Below are positions 8,462 to 17,908 of a stretch of 64,000 nucleotides of DNA, one piece after another. The notes under the pieces are model-generated. The model worked only from the letters and a program-made list of their open reading frames with translations, had not been told where the DNA came from and made no database searches. The translations under genes and the position numbers were made by a program. The stretch covers positions 1-64,000 of the forward strand of contig JANQRR010000025.1 in NCBI GenBank assembly GCA_028284465.1. Reading direction: 5' to 3'. Origin of the DNA: Gammaproteobacteria bacterium. GTDB lineage: Bacteria > Pseudomonadota > Gammaproteobacteria > JAJFKO01. How positions within the stretch are numbered: the stretch's first letter is position 1; every line of letters begins with the position of its first letter.

Positions 8462-9545
8462 CGACATTAAACATCTTAATACTTTACTGCGTTACTCTAA
8501 ATTACTCGAGGACTCAACTAATATTGAGCAATATGAGCCAAAATTGAGAAAATTAGAAAAGCAATTGGTCATAGATAATTTTGACTTAATCATTGAATTG
8601 GCTAAAGAGCAAGGTTTAGAGTTTATAAAAAATCCGATCGTGATAGATACATTTGTAAACAAAAAGCAAGCTGCTTTTTATCGTTATTTAATGGTGCCAT
8701 TATTATATAAGCTTGGTTTTAATCAGCTTGCAGCGAACTTCGGGCAGAAAACCTTTGAATATTTATTCCCACAGCTTAATGAAATCATTTCTAAAGAAAT
8801 CAATCGACTAATGAGCGATGATCGTAAACAAAAAATTAATAAAATTGTAAGTCTTTTTACAAATCCAAATGAAGATTGTCGGTGTTACTATCGAGAAAAA
8901 AGCATAAATTCCATCTGGAAAAAAGTACCTAGCATTATCGAACTTAAACAAATGGATCCAGAAGCGTTTCGTAGTTGCGTAGATGATTTTTTTGCACTGC
9001 GCTGGAATATGAAAGTATTACTAGGTGAAAATCGAGTCGATGCGCTTATTAACGGTGTGCGAAACTTACCTAATATTCAGTTTTTACATTTTCGTAATCA
9101 AGTGCTGCCGCAAGCAGAAGGATTTGCTTGTGAACCAGTGATAAAATTTTATTATCGTATTGAAAATTTATCTGTTGAATTACAAATACTGGGTGGTGAC
9201 ATTGAAAGCTACTTAACTGCAAAAGGTTATGCAGATTATAAAGCGAATATACATTTTCCTCCAGATCAGGCAAGGTTGACAGAACAGCAGAAAAATGCAA
9301 GATTGGGACAATGTTTATATTTTCAGGAAAATGGCAAGATTAAACTTTTTCGTCAATTAATGCTTGATGAATTAGTCGGTAATAAAGTAGTTTATGACCA
9401 AGAAAAAATGTATATTCTTGAAAAAGCACCTGCTAATCCGATCAATCGCACCTACATGTTGCCAAATTCTGGAGAAAGAATACCAGTTTATCAATTAGCT
9501 CAATACACACCTGCAGCTGCCAAAAGAGTAGCTTGTCGGTTGTAG
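8448..9545 (+). CDS. RelA/SpoT-domain-like protein, possible small alarmone synthetase or toxSAS-type toxin
   Basis: The 365-residue product is not obviously related to a named protein, but its centre resembles the RelA/SpoT nucleotide pyrophosphokinase fold. Residues 149-159 (REKSINSIWKK) resemble the RxKxxxSIxxKM signature. VDDFFALRW at 178-186 resembles the DxxxxRxI strand. VELQIL near 223 and YADYKANIHF at 241-250 resemble the VEIQIRT and H..YK motifs. The N-terminal ~140 residues are helical. It opens inside the end of the truncated toxin with no clear ribosome site, so the present start may be secondary. The neighbouring HepT/MntA pair suggests a toxin-antitoxin setting. Alternative: an unrelated hypothetical. 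Confidence 0.5.
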   Translation: MKLTNDIKHLNTLLRYSKLLEDSTNIEQYEPKLRKLEKQLVIDNFDLIIELAKEQGLEFIKNPIVIDTFVNKKQAAFYRYLMVPLLYKLGFNQLAANFGQKTFEYLFPQLNEIISKEINRLMSDDRKQKINKIVSLFTNPNEDCRCYYREKSINSIWKKVPSIIELKQMDPEAFRSCVDDFFALRWNMKVLLGENRVDALINGVRNLPNIQFLHFRNQVLPQAEGFACEPVIKFYYRIENLSVELQILGGDIESYLTAKGYADYKANIHFPPDQARLTEQQKNARLGQCLYFQENGKIKLFRQLMLDELVGNKVVYDQEKMYILEKAPANPINRTYMLPNSGERIPVYQLAQYTPAAAKRVACRL

Positions 9546-9562
9546 TTGAGAGGTATTATTTG

Positions 9563-9856
9563 TCATATTACAACACAATTTTTTTCAATATGCTGTTGAA
9601 ATTCTGGTGAAATGCGATGCCAGTCAATGAGATCAACTTTATATACTAAATCACTATTTGCAAATGCTTCTTCAAGGTTAGATAAAGTTAGAAGTGATAT
9701 CGATTGATCTGCTTGAATGGCGATATCGAGATCTGAATATTTCTTTGCGGTACCCTTAACACGAGAGCCGAAAGCTTTAATTTTTGCATCAGGCACATAC
9801 TTTAAAATGAGATGTTTAATAAATTTTAACTCATTATTTTCAATTTGAATTGCCAC
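9563..9856 (-). CDS. mntA: MntA-type minimal nucleotidyltransferase antitoxin
   Basis: With the GTG start overlapping the end of the HEPN gene, this is a 97-residue minimal nucleotidyltransferase. It has the GSR(x8)DLD signature (FGSRVKGTAKKYSDLDIAI, D42 and D44) and a third acidic residue in VDLID. In type VII modules this enzyme adds AMP to a tyrosine of the partner HEPN toxin and thereby silences it. The frame is open for 29 codons upstream, but those lie inside the partner gene and look non-native. The 17-base overlap implies translational coupling. Confidence 0.85.
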   Translation of the reverse strand: MAIQIENNELKFIKHLILKYVPDAKIKAFGSRVKGTAKKYSDLDIAIQADQSISLLTLSNLEEAFANSDLVYKVDLIDWHRISPEFQQHIEKNCVVI

Positions 9857-10238
9857 AGAGCTGCTCCAGCTTTTGCAGTAAAGGTTTAACATCATTGAGA
9901 AATTGCTTTGCAACTTGATAGGTATTTTCTGCGGTGGTTTCATTATAAGTATGACTAGTTAAATTACGTGCCTTATGATAAGAAAACCACTGATCAATGT
10001 TATTAATTAAGCCTTGTTTAGCGGCTTCACGAAAAATATTCTTGATATTATATTCATCTGTTCCGGTTTCTATTTTTAAATATCGTTTTGTCATTTTCCA
10101 TGCTAATTCAAAAGTATATTCAAATCGTTGGATAGCAGCATCACGAGTAAATTCATTTTTAGGCTGCGTTAACGCTTTCTCTAATGAAGTTATCGCCATC
10201 TTAAATGGGCTTAGAATCAATGTGTCATTTTTAGCCAT
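9840..10238 (-). CDS. hepT: HepT-type HEPN toxin (HI0074 family)
   Basis: A 132-residue all-helical HEPN protein with the family segments RFEYTFELAWK and EAAKQGLI. It carries the RNase motif Rx4HxY: R91, H96 and Y98 in RNLTSHTY. The Arg and His are the proposed catalytic pair for RNA cleavage. The Tyr is the residue AMPylated by MntA in characterised type VII toxin-antitoxin systems. It is the first gene of the pair, the reverse of classic antitoxin-first order but usual for HepT/MntA. All key residues are present, so the toxin should be competent. Confidence 0.87.
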   Translation of the reverse strand: MAKNDTLILSPFKMAITSLEKALTQPKNEFTRDAAIQRFEYTFELAWKMTKRYLKIETGTDEYNIKNIFREAAKQGLINNIDQWFSYHKARNLTSHTYNETTAENTYQVAKQFLNDVKPLLQKLEQLCGNSN

Positions 10239-10334
10239 TTGCTCATCCAGAAATTAATTAGACATTAAATGTCACTACTATAGCACAAAATAGTGTAATA
10301 TTTGCCGTACCTTAATAATGCAGGAGATCTACTT

Positions 10335-10772
10335 ATGCAAGCAACATTTACTAAACAAAGCATTACCGCAGAGCAAGCACAAATAATGCTTGATGCTGCC
10401 ATTGTTAAAGCTGAAGAAATTAATAAACCAATGGTGATTGCGATTGTGGATGAGAGCGGTCAGTTAAAATCATTTCGGCGGATGGATGGAGCTGCATTAA
10501 TTAGTATTGGTGTCGCGCAAGATAAAGCCTATAGTGCAGTGGCGAATGCATGGGGGCATGCTACTCATGAATTCTATGATCACATAAAAAAGAATCCTGC
10601 TACGCTTATAGGTATTCCACATATTCCGAGATACATGGTGATCGGTGGTGGCTTTCCAATTAAAATAAATGGCGAAGTCGTTGGTGGTATTGGGGTTAGT
10701 GGTGGCAATGCTGATCAAGATATCACAGTTGCTAAAGCAGCACTTGAAGTTTTAACACAAGCAGTTGTGTGA
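10335..10772 (+). CDS. GlcG/HbpS-like (PduO-C domain) protein
   Basis: A 145-residue protein of the GlcG/HbpS/PduO C-terminal domain family. It shows the usual helix with AQIMLDAAIVKAEEI, the strand MVIAIVDESGQLKSFRRMDGA and the glycine-rich end FPIKINGEVVGGIGVSGG. Members bind haem or corrinoid-like ligands or sit beside glycolate and diol pathways. The actual role here is unknown. AGGAG lies nine bases before the chosen ATG. The frame extends 11 codons further upstream without a ribosome site. It stands alone. Confidence 0.85.
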   Translation: MQATFTKQSITAEQAQIMLDAAIVKAEEINKPMVIAIVDESGQLKSFRRMDGAALISIGVAQDKAYSAVANAWGHATHEFYDHIKKNPATLIGIPHIPRYMVIGGGFPIKINGEVVGGIGVSGGNADQDITVAKAALEVLTQAVV

Positions 10773-10854
10773 TATATACCCATTTCACTTCAAGATGCTA
10801 ATAAACTAATTAGACGTGATAGTATATTCTAATTTGCATAACAAGGAGTAAAAC

Positions 10855-11313
10855 ATGAAATTAACCAGCTCAATGTTTACCCATAATGGTAAAATCCCCT
10901 CAAAATATACATGTGATAGCGATAACATTAGCCCACCATTAGCAATTGCAGATGTACCAGCAGGAGCAAAAAGTTTAACATTAATTATGGATGATCCTGA
11001 CGTGCCTAAAAATTTACGTGAAGATGGTATGTGGGATCATTGGGTTGTTTTTAACATTCCAACAAACACAACTGATATTCATGAAGGTAAAGAACCAGTC
11101 GGCATACATGGCAGCGGGACTGCAGGAAATTTAAGTTATTTTGGTCCTTGCCCGCCCGACAGAGAGCATCGTTATTTTTTCAAACTTTATGCGCTTGATA
11201 CAGAGTTGAACCTTGCAGAAAAATCAACAAAACAACAAGTCGAAGCTGCTATGGAAGGCCATATTTTGCAGCAAGCAGAATTGATCGGTTTATACGAACG
11301 GATTAATCAATAG
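10855..11313 (+). CDS. YbhB/YbcL-family PEBP-like protein
   Basis: This 152-residue protein matches the bacterial phosphatidylethanolamine-binding/Raf-kinase-inhibitor-like family. It has FTHNGKIPSKYTCDSDNISPPL near the start, the LIMDDPDVP pocket, DHWVVFNIP and the GPCPPDREHRYFFKLYALD motif. The biochemical role of these cytosolic proteins is poorly known. A strong AAGGAG precedes the start. Its stop codon overlaps the GTG start of apaH by one base (TAGTG), so the two are translationally coupled. Confidence 0.92.
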   Translation: MKLTSSMFTHNGKIPSKYTCDSDNISPPLAIADVPAGAKSLTLIMDDPDVPKNLREDGMWDHWVVFNIPTNTTDIHEGKEPVGIHGSGTAGNLSYFGPCPPDREHRYFFKLYALDTELNLAEKSTKQQVEAAMEGHILQQAELIGLYERINQ

Positions 11314-12131
11314 TGGCAACTTATGCGATTGGTGATGTTCAAGGTTGTTATGATGAGTTACAAGCGTTATTAGCAAAAATTCATTTTGATCCGCATGTTG
11401 ATCAACTTTGGTTTGTCGGTGATCTTGTTAATCGTGGGCCTAAATCACTGGATGTTTTACGTTTTATAAAACAATTACCGAAACCAGCGGTGATCACTTT
11501 AGGGAATCATGATCTGCATTTATTAGCCGTTGCGGCTGGCGTGCAATCAAAGTCAGCTAAAGATACGTTAGATGAAATTCTGCAAGCCGACGATTGCGAA
11601 CAATTATGTTCGTGGCTAGCCCAACAACACTTAGTGTACCATGATGCTACTTTAGGTTTTACTATGGTACATGCAGGTTTAATTCCGCAGTGGGATTTAG
11701 CAACTGCATTAACCTTAAACCAAGAAATAGAATACTTATTGCAAGGCAATGCGCGGCATGATTTTTTTAAACATATGTATGGTGATCAGCCGGATACGTG
11801 GAATGATGACCTGCCGGGTTGGGAACGTGCACGTTTTATTATTAATTGTTTTACCCGTATTCGTTATTGCACACCTGCGAGCAAACTTGATCTTGCCACA
11901 AAAACACCGATCGGCACGCAGCCACAAGGATTTTTACCTTGGTTTAAAATTCCAGACAGGCAACATAAATCCTTGCAAATACTCTTTGGGCATTGGGCGT
12001 CATTAGAAGGCAAAATCGATGAACCTAATGTTTATGCATTAGATACTGGTTGTGTATGGGGTGGTTGGTTAACGGCGTTGTGTTTGCAAACAAAAGAAAA
12101 GTTTCAGGTGAAATCGAATCTTAAAAAATAA
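11313..12131 (+). CDS. apaH: Symmetrical bis(5'-nucleosyl)-tetraphosphatase ApaH
   Basis: 272 residues. It has the metallophosphoesterase motifs GDVQGCYDEL, GDLVNRGPKS and GNHDLHLL, then VHAG and the ApaH-type YALDTGCVWGG near the C-terminus. It hydrolyses Ap4A to two ADP and removes Np4 caps from RNA. The GTG start overlaps the PEBP stop codon. Its own stop is part of a palindrome shared with the converging folA. In many gammaproteobacteria apaH is near folA, and that neighbourhood is kept here. Confidence 0.96.
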   Translation: MATYAIGDVQGCYDELQALLAKIHFDPHVDQLWFVGDLVNRGPKSLDVLRFIKQLPKPAVITLGNHDLHLLAVAAGVQSKSAKDTLDEILQADDCEQLCSWLAQQHLVYHDATLGFTMVHAGLIPQWDLATALTLNQEIEYLLQGNARHDFFKHMYGDQPDTWNDDLPGWERARFIINCFTRIRYCTPASKLDLATKTPIGTQPQGFLPWFKIPDRQHKSLQILFGHWASLEGKIDEPNVYALDTGCVWGGWLTALCLQTKEKFQVKSNLKK

Positions 12132-12143
12132 ATTATTTTTTAA
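12121..12143. terminator. AT-rich palindrome joining the apaH and folA stop codons
   Basis: TTAAAAAATAA, a single central A, then TTATTTTTTAA: perfect 11-base arms. The TAA of apaH and the TAA of folA are the inner ends of the two arms. The T-runs on both strands suggest a minimal bidirectional terminator, but the stem is AT-only and may be weak. Confidence 0.4.
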
Positions 12144-12621
12144 CGAGCGTAATAAACGTGTAAGGATATGGATTTTTAGGATCGGGTTGATGTTCAATTC
12201 TATCAACTTCTTGCCAATCATTTTGATCCCAAGCAGGAAACAACGTATCACCGTCGAAATCATGTTTGATCAATGTAAGATACATCTTTGACACTAGTGG
12301 CATAAAATCTGCGAAGATCTGCGCGCCACCAATCACCATGACTTCATCATGCTCTGTTGCAGCATTAATCGCATCGCCAAGCGTATTAACGACAGTACAA
12401 CCATCGATAAGCAAATTTTTATTTTGCGTTAACACAATATTGTGACGCCCAGGCAAAGGCCTGCCGATCGATTCATAAGTTTTTCGTCCCATGATGATCG
12501 GTTTACCCATGGTGATTTTTTTAAAATGTTGTAGATCCGCTGGCATTGACCAAGGCAGTTGGCCATGATTGCCAATTACACGTTGTTGATCCATGGCGAC
12601 GACAAAACTAATGGTTGGCAC
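12133..12621 (-). CDS. folA: Dihydrofolate reductase
   Basis: A 162-residue chromosomal-type DHFR. It shows [20 protein letters not shown] with the Met20-loop region, catalytic acid in PADLQHFK, the NADPH site IMGRKTYESIG and GGAQIFADF. It reduces dihydrofolate to tetrahydrofolate with NADPH and is the target of trimethoprim. The start overlaps the end of the hexapeptide-repeat gene by 14 bases, making it the last gene of a minus-strand unit that begins with the 2OG oxygenase. Confidence 0.97.
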   Translation of the reverse strand: MPTISFVVAMDQQRVIGNHGQLPWSMPADLQHFKKITMGKPIIMGRKTYESIGRPLPGRHNIVLTQNKNLLIDGCTVVNTLGDAINAATEHDEVMVIGGAQIFADFMPLVSKMYLTLIKHDFDGDTLFPAWDQNDWQEVDRIEHQPDPKNPYPYTFITLVKK

Positions 12622-13141
12622 GATGTAGATCCTTTAATTGCGCATAGTGTTTGGCACTATAATGAAAATATTTTAATTCTTTTTCAGTAAGTGCGCGAAC
12701 TTTTTTAACCGGATTGCCAACATAAAGATAGCCACTTGATAATTCTTTGCCGGGTGGTACGAGGCTGCCCGCACCGACAAGCACATCAGTATTAATAATG
12801 GCTTTATCCATGATAATGCAACCCATACCAATTAAGCAGCGATCGTTAAGCGTACATCCATGTAAAATAACCCGATGACCAACAGTGACATCATTACCAA
12901 TGATTAGTGGATCACCTTCAGGATTAAATAGTCCAGCATGATTAACATGCAACACGGATCCGTCTTGAATATTAGTGCGCTGACCTATTCTAATAATATT
13001 AATGTCGCCGCGTATCACCGCCGTTGGCCAAATACCACTGTCAGCGCCAATGTGGACATCCCCAATAACTAATGCAGTTTCATCAATGAAAGCGCTGTCA
13101 GCAATTTGAGGAATTTTATCATTGAAGTTGCGAATGGTCAT
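12608..13141 (-). CDS. Gamma-carbonic-anhydrase-like hexapeptide protein (YrdA/PaaY type)
   Basis: 177 residues forming a left-handed beta-helix of hexapeptide repeats ([22 protein letters not shown], then [16 protein letters not shown]). The histidines of HVNHAG, VGHR and LHGC are the zinc ligands of the gamma-class carbonic anhydrase fold, and a C-terminal helix follows. Many members of this subgroup show little carbonic anhydrase activity, so the true reaction is open. It overlaps both neighbours (4 bases with gor, 14 with folA). Confidence 0.9.
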   Translation of the reverse strand: MTIRNFNDKIPQIADSAFIDETALVIGDVHIGADSGIWPTAVIRGDINIIRIGQRTNIQDGSVLHVNHAGLFNPEGDPLIIGNDVTVGHRVILHGCTLNDRCLIGMGCIIMDKAIINTDVLVGAGSLVPPGKELSSGYLYVGNPVKKVRALTEKELKYFHYSAKHYAQLKDLHRANH

Positions 13142-14487
13142 AAGGTTACTAATTCTTCTGCACTCGTTGGATGAATCGCAACGGTGTCGTCAAATTCTGC
13201 TTTGGTTGCGCCCATTTTTACCGCAACCGCAAACCCTTGTAACATTTCATCAGCGCCATGCCCGATGATATGAATACCAATAACTTTTTCTTCTGATCCG
13301 GCAGTGATAAGTTTAATCATGGTGCGTGGTGCATGCTGAGTAAACGCACAATACATTGGTTTAAAAGATGTTTGATAGACTTTAATATTATCTTTACCAA
13401 ATTGCGCTTGGGCTTGTGGCTCAGTTAAACCGACGGTGCCAATGGGTGGATGGCTGAAAACAACAGTAGCAATGTTATGATAATTTAAATGACGATCCTG
13501 TTTGCCACCAAATAAACGATCCGCTAAACGTCGCCCAGCGGCAATCGCAACCGGCGTTAATTGTTTTTGCCCAGTAACATCACCTAAAGCATAAATCCCC
13601 GCGACTTGAGTGTTTTGATAATCATCCACTGGAATGAAATCACGCTCATCAACCTTAATGCCTACCTTATCAAGTTGTAATTCTGTAGTGTTTGGGCCAC
13701 GACCGATAGCCCATAATAAAGTATCAAAGCCAGCGATAACACTACCGTTTGTGCAGTGCAATGCAAGTTTATCATCAGCTTCACGGGTTAATTGTTCTGG
13801 TACATGATGAGTTAAAATTTGCATGCCAGTGCTTGCCATATTCTCCATTAATGCTTGACTTAACATGGGATCAAAACTGCGTAAACCGCATTGTTTGCGT
13901 AAGATCCAAGTGACTTCACTTCCTAACGCTTGCAACATGCCAGCAAGCTCAACAGCAATGTAGCCTGCGCCAACTACGGCAATTTTTTTTGGCGCTTGCG
14001 TTAATTTAAAGAAACCATCAGAGTTGATCCCAAGCTGGGCACCAGGAAGATCAGGTAGTTTAGGTGCACCACCACTAGCAATAATAATATGATCGGCAGT
14101 ATAGTTTTTACCGTTGACAGTTACCGTTTTAGGATCAATAAAATGCGTATGACCTTCAATTAGTGTCACTTTGTTTTTAGTAAAATTGCGACGATAAATG
14201 TCATGAAGATTGTGAATGTATTGCTGGCGAGCGGTAACAAGTTTTTGCCAATTTAAGCCATTGTTGGTAACGTCAAAACCATAATCTAACGCGTCGTGGA
14301 GGGTTTCTGCGATGCTGCTGGCAAACCACATCACTTTTTTAGGAACGCAGCCGACGTTGACACAAGTACCACCGAGAAAACCTTTTTCAATCACTGCGCA
14401 GTTTGCGCCATAACTCGCTGCGCGATTAGCCGCAGCAATACCGCCACTACCACCACCAATAGCGATCAGATCAAAATGCGTTGCCAT
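13138..14487 (-). CDS. gor: Glutathione-disulfide reductase
   Basis: A 449-residue NAD(P)-disulfide oxidoreductase. The FAD fold is [16 protein letters not shown], the redox disulfide is [13 protein letters not shown], and the NADPH fold is [15 protein letters not shown]. The second FAD motif is YALGDVTG, and the C-terminal active-site His/Glu lies in HPTSAEE. The pattern fits glutathione reductase better than dihydrolipoamide or mercuric reductase. It keeps cytosolic glutathione reduced. TAAGGA lies before the ATG, and the 2OG oxygenase gene ends eight bases upstream. Confidence 0.93.
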   Translation of the reverse strand: MATHFDLIAIGGGSGGIAAANRAASYGANCAVIEKGFLGGTCVNVGCVPKKVMWFASSIAETLHDALDYGFDVTNNGLNWQKLVTARQQYIHNLHDIYRRNFTKNKVTLIEGHTHFIDPKTVTVNGKNYTADHIIIASGGAPKLPDLPGAQLGINSDGFFKLTQAPKKIAVVGAGYIAVELAGMLQALGSEVTWILRKQCGLRSFDPMLSQALMENMASTGMQILTHHVPEQLTREADDKLALHCTNGSVIAGFDTLLWAIGRGPNTTELQLDKVGIKVDERDFIPVDDYQNTQVAGIYALGDVTGQKQLTPVAIAAGRRLADRLFGGKQDRHLNYHNIATVVFSHPPIGTVGLTEPQAQAQFGKDNIKVYQTSFKPMYCAFTQHAPRTMIKLITAGSEEKVIGIHIIGHGADEMLQGFAVAVKMGATKAEFDDTVAIHPTSAEELVTL

Positions 14488-14495
14488 GGTTTTCC

Positions 14496-15284
14496 TTATA
14501 ATTGTTTATAGAGCGTTGCAAAAGCAGCAAAGCGACCTGCTAAAGCGTTTTGCTGAAAACGTTTTGCATTATCGATGTCAACAACGCCATGCGGCACTTT
14601 ACTATTGTAAATGACCATATCGCCAAGTTCAGTTTCTTCTTCATAAAAATAACGGATGCCATCTACTTCAAAAAAGCCCCCGCCAGTTTCAAAATCACAG
14701 TCTGGTTTGCTACCTTTTTTGCTCATGGTTAAAATCGGTTGGTAATATTCAAGCATGCCATCTTTAGCAGGGATCGGAGCAATATAATTATCAATATGTG
14801 TGCTTATAAAACCGCCTCCTGCAGGATAGTGGTGAATGCGAGCTGCTGTCCATAAACCATCTTCAACATCATCGACTGCGAAATTAGTGTCAAAGCCGTA
14901 AATGATGTTTCGTACCATCGCTAAACGACGAAAAACATCACGCATGCGATAAATATCTTCGGCCCAAATTGGATTATAAAATGTGCGCATGCACTTAGCA
15001 TTGGGATCAGAATTTTCTCTACTACTAAAACCATTGATAACAAATTTTTGATAATTATCTTTGAGTTGCTCAGGAGTTTCACCAGTAGTTGGGTTATCGT
15101 TTTCGGCAGAGAAGGCATTTTTAAGTGCTTGTTTAGCTTCAATAATTTCTTGTGGATTAACAATTCCTCTGACAATTGCAAAACCGTATTGAGATAATGT
15201 GTTTTTTAAAGCATCGCGTTCAAGCGTGTTAATATTGTTAGCTTCAGTAATGGTTTTATCCAATATTTTTTTTAGCGACGACAT
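14496..15284 (-). CDS. 2OG-Fe(II) oxygenase-like protein
   Basis: 262 residues. The double-stranded beta-helix core starts at [15 protein letters not shown], with an HxD iron pair. The distal His is in VPHGVVDID, followed by the conserved Arg that would hold 2-oxoglutarate (AGRFAAF). It belongs to the same family as the two tandem oxygenases at 26.4-28.0 kb, which share GGG...H.D and the G-D-[MV]-I-Y-x-[NS] strand. Those lie among sugar genes, so this enzyme may hydroxylate a surface sugar or lipid rather than serve the gor operon it is transcribed with. AAGGA precedes the start. Confidence 0.75.
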   Translation of the reverse strand: MSSLKKILDKTITEANNINTLERDALKNTLSQYGFAIVRGIVNPQEIIEAKQALKNAFSAENDNPTTGETPEQLKDNYQKFVINGFSSRENSDPNAKCMRTFYNPIWAEDIYRMRDVFRRLAMVRNIIYGFDTNFAVDDVEDGLWTAARIHHYPAGGGFISTHIDNYIAPIPAKDGMLEYYQPILTMSKKGSKPDCDFETGGGFFEVDGIRYFYEEETELGDMVIYNSKVPHGVVDIDNAKRFQQNALAGRFAAFATLYKQL

Positions 15285-15433
15285 AATATATCCTTGCTTT
15301 AGTATATATGCAGCATACTATACTTGGTTTGCTTGCAATTTCAAAGCAGATAGGTTGTTTTTGAATTGCTCAGAAGGTAGAATCAGCATTTTTAAAATTA
15401 GAGTACGATATTCTTACTTATACGGACTCAAAA

Positions 15434-17896
15434 GTGCAAGAAAACCAAGCAAAATCATCCAAGTATAAAATTACCACAGAAATTTTTATCCTAACTGCAT
15501 TAATTATAGCCAGTTATTTCGTTGGTATGCATCGAATGCAGCATTATCATCATAAACAGTATTTTTATCAAGCAAATTTTGCTCCTGCAGTGATGCTAGC
15601 ATGTGGTCGAGGTTTTGTTGAAGTTGAGCAAACCAAACAGCCTGCTGCAATGAGTAATTTTTTGGCAGTTAGAACTAAGGCTCTAGATTGTCAGGCATTA
15701 CCTAAAAAATTGATAACAGCGCCGTTTAATCTTTATCAAGGAGTTGAGCGTTATTTACTGTTGAGTGCAGGGGTCATTTGGAAATTTACCGGTGTATCTT
15801 GGCCTAAGCTTTATATTCTTAATGCCATTTTATTTGTTTTAACGATATTAGGTACTTATGCATTATTACGTTTAGGGTGCGGTATCATCATTGCATTGCT
15901 GCTCAGTGTGACTTTTTTAAGTGCTAATTTCTACTATGGCATGCTCCCGCAAATTAGGGATTTCAGTGTTGCGCCATTTATTATTTTTTATTTATTTATT
16001 TTAGGTAGTTTAATTAAGTTTCCATATAACACTTGGCGAACAATGGGCTTAGCTCTTTTTGCAGGAGTGGTTCTTGGGATCGGTTTAGGTTTTCGACTTG
16101 ATTTACTGATCTATACGCCGATATTTATTTTGGTATTATTATTTTTTTCTTCAGCAGGAATAACCAACAAACTTTTTGCAAAGTGTGTTGCGATTGCAAT
16201 TTATATTTTGACTATTACTGTGCTGGGTTATCCCATATTTAAAGCCTTAGGAAGTAACAATTTATTTCATAATGCATTGCAAGGATTTGCAACGTTACGT
16301 ACGTTTAAATTAGGCATAGTTCCATCGCCGCTTTATGGCTATCATTACAAATATACCGATTATTTCATTCAATATTTAATTACTAGTTATTATAATCATG
16401 TGCTCCATGTGCCTACATCTAAGTTATTACTAGAAGATACAGCATTGTCTGCAAAGATTGGCAGTATGTATTTTTGGCATTTCGTTTTGACATTTCCTGC
16501 TGATATGATCATGCGAGCGTTAGCTTCAGCTTATAATATTTTATCATATCCTTATGTGCTATTAGTTAATCGTTTATTTGCTTCAGATCTAGCAGTGTCG
16601 ATCGCGAAGTATTGGGCAATAGCTAGTACAATTTTTGCAATTTTGATCATTTGTAAAATAAGTTTGCGGATGGCATTGATAACCCTATTTTTAGTGTTAT
16701 TTTTAACTGGCTATCCTGCGATTCAATATGGGCATCGGCATATTTTTTATTTAGCAATTGTGCCAATGTGGCTTGCTGGGTTATTAATTCAAAGTCTTTA
16801 TAACGTTATCTTTGCGTATAAACAAGAGTATGACGTAAGTCAAATACAATGGCGCCGAATAATTATTTTTTCTGTCAGCTGTATTATGTTATTTTTCCTG
16901 ATTTTAGGTAGTGCTATTGCCTATCAAAACTATTCATTAACGAAATTGTTTGTTAAATACGAGCATGCAAAATTAAAATCATTACCTATTGTAAAAGCAG
17001 TAAAGCATGATGAGTATACATTCTTGCAATTACCGGATTTTACCACCGGTGGTACAGTTGGCTCTGGTGTAGGGTATGGTATTTTAGCGGTAAAATTTAA
17101 TCAAAGGCTTTGTAAATTAAACCCGTTATTTTTGCGTGTTAAGTATCATACAGCAGCATCTGCAGAAAAATATCCGGCATTGTATAACTATAATAATTTG
17201 ACCCATACGGTTAGCGTTAACGCTAGTGGCATTACTAAAATATTTTTTCCTGTTTATCGTGAAAGTGGCGGTCATTTTATTGGTATTGAACTTCCTAATG
17301 AAGAAAAAAAATGTTTCATCAGTGCTAATAAAGTTGTTGACGTTAGCCAGTTTCCAATGGAAATTATTGTCAAACTGCCGGATAACTGGCGTAAATTAAT
17401 TAAGCACCAAACTATTGGTGAGCGTTCTTTTTTTGAAATTGAATTACCTAAAACGTTATATGTTTTTCCAGCAAACATACAATTGCCAAAAACAGTTTGG
17501 CAACAAAAATTGCAAACAATGAAATTACAGCGCCATACTACAATTTTTCGAGTTCATGGCGATAAGTATGTGATCAAAGGAAGGCCGAAAAGCCGGTTTG
17601 ACAATATTGCCTCGTTTGCGTCAAAAATTATCACTTCTGCGGAATTAGCCAAAGCAAATTATTATTTGCTTGCTGAAGGTGAGTTATATCAAGGTGGTTT
17701 TCGCTTAGGTTTTTCTCGAAATAAGCATTTTTTGCCAGATGCAATCATTGGAGTAAGACAACATCGTAAATTTAAATTAGCAATTAAAATTATTAAACCG
17801 GGTGTGTATACTCCAACTCTAGCAAACAACTTAGTTCATCTTGGTGAGAATAATTTTATTATTAGTAAAATAGGTTGGCTTAAAACCACAAAATAA
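15434..17896 (+). CDS. GT-C-like polytopic membrane protein, copy 1 of 5
   Basis: 820 residues. An N-terminal membrane helix is followed by a conserved periplasmic loop (FAPAVMLACGRGF, then a second Cys in LDCQALPKK). About ten membrane segments follow, and then a soluble C-terminal half. Family motifs include LPQIRDFSVAPF, GIGLGFRLD and YPAIQYGHRHIF. The C-terminal ~200 residues form a beta-rich module ending in a NNFIISKIGWLK-type strand. The layout resembles GT-C glycosyltransferases (PMT/GT39/GT87), which use polyprenyl-phosphate sugars at the periplasmic face. That assignment rests on architecture only. GTG start with no clear ribosome site. First of four tandem paralogues. Confidence 0.6.
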   Translation: MQENQAKSSKYKITTEIFILTALIIASYFVGMHRMQHYHHKQYFYQANFAPAVMLACGRGFVEVEQTKQPAAMSNFLAVRTKALDCQALPKKLITAPFNLYQGVERYLLLSAGVIWKFTGVSWPKLYILNAILFVLTILGTYALLRLGCGIIIALLLSVTFLSANFYYGMLPQIRDFSVAPFIIFYLFILGSLIKFPYNTWRTMGLALFAGVVLGIGLGFRLDLLIYTPIFILVLLFFSSAGITNKLFAKCVAIAIYILTITVLGYPIFKALGSNNLFHNALQGFATLRTFKLGIVPSPLYGYHYKYTDYFIQYLITSYYNHVLHVPTSKLLLEDTALSAKIGSMYFWHFVLTFPADMIMRALASAYNILSYPYVLLVNRLFASDLAVSIAKYWAIASTIFAILIICKISLRMALITLFLVLFLTGYPAIQYGHRHIFYLAIVPMWLAGLLIQSLYNVIFAYKQEYDVSQIQWRRIIIFSVSCIMLFFLILGSAIAYQNYSLTKLFVKYEHAKLKSLPIVKAVKHDEYTFLQLPDFTTGGTVGSGVGYGILAVKFNQRLCKLNPLFLRVKYHTAASAEKYPALYNYNNLTHTVSVNASGITKIFFPVYRESGGHFIGIELPNEEKKCFISANKVVDVSQFPMEIIVKLPDNWRKLIKHQTIGERSFFEIELPKTLYVFPANIQLPKTVWQQKLQTMKLQRHTTIFRVHGDKYVIKGRPKSRFDNIASFASKIITSAELAKANYYLLAEGELYQGGFRLGFSRNKHFLPDAIIGVRQHRKFKLAIKIIKPGVYTPTLANNLVHLGENNFIISKIGWLKTTK

Positions 17897-17908
17897 AATC
17901 ACAAATAA

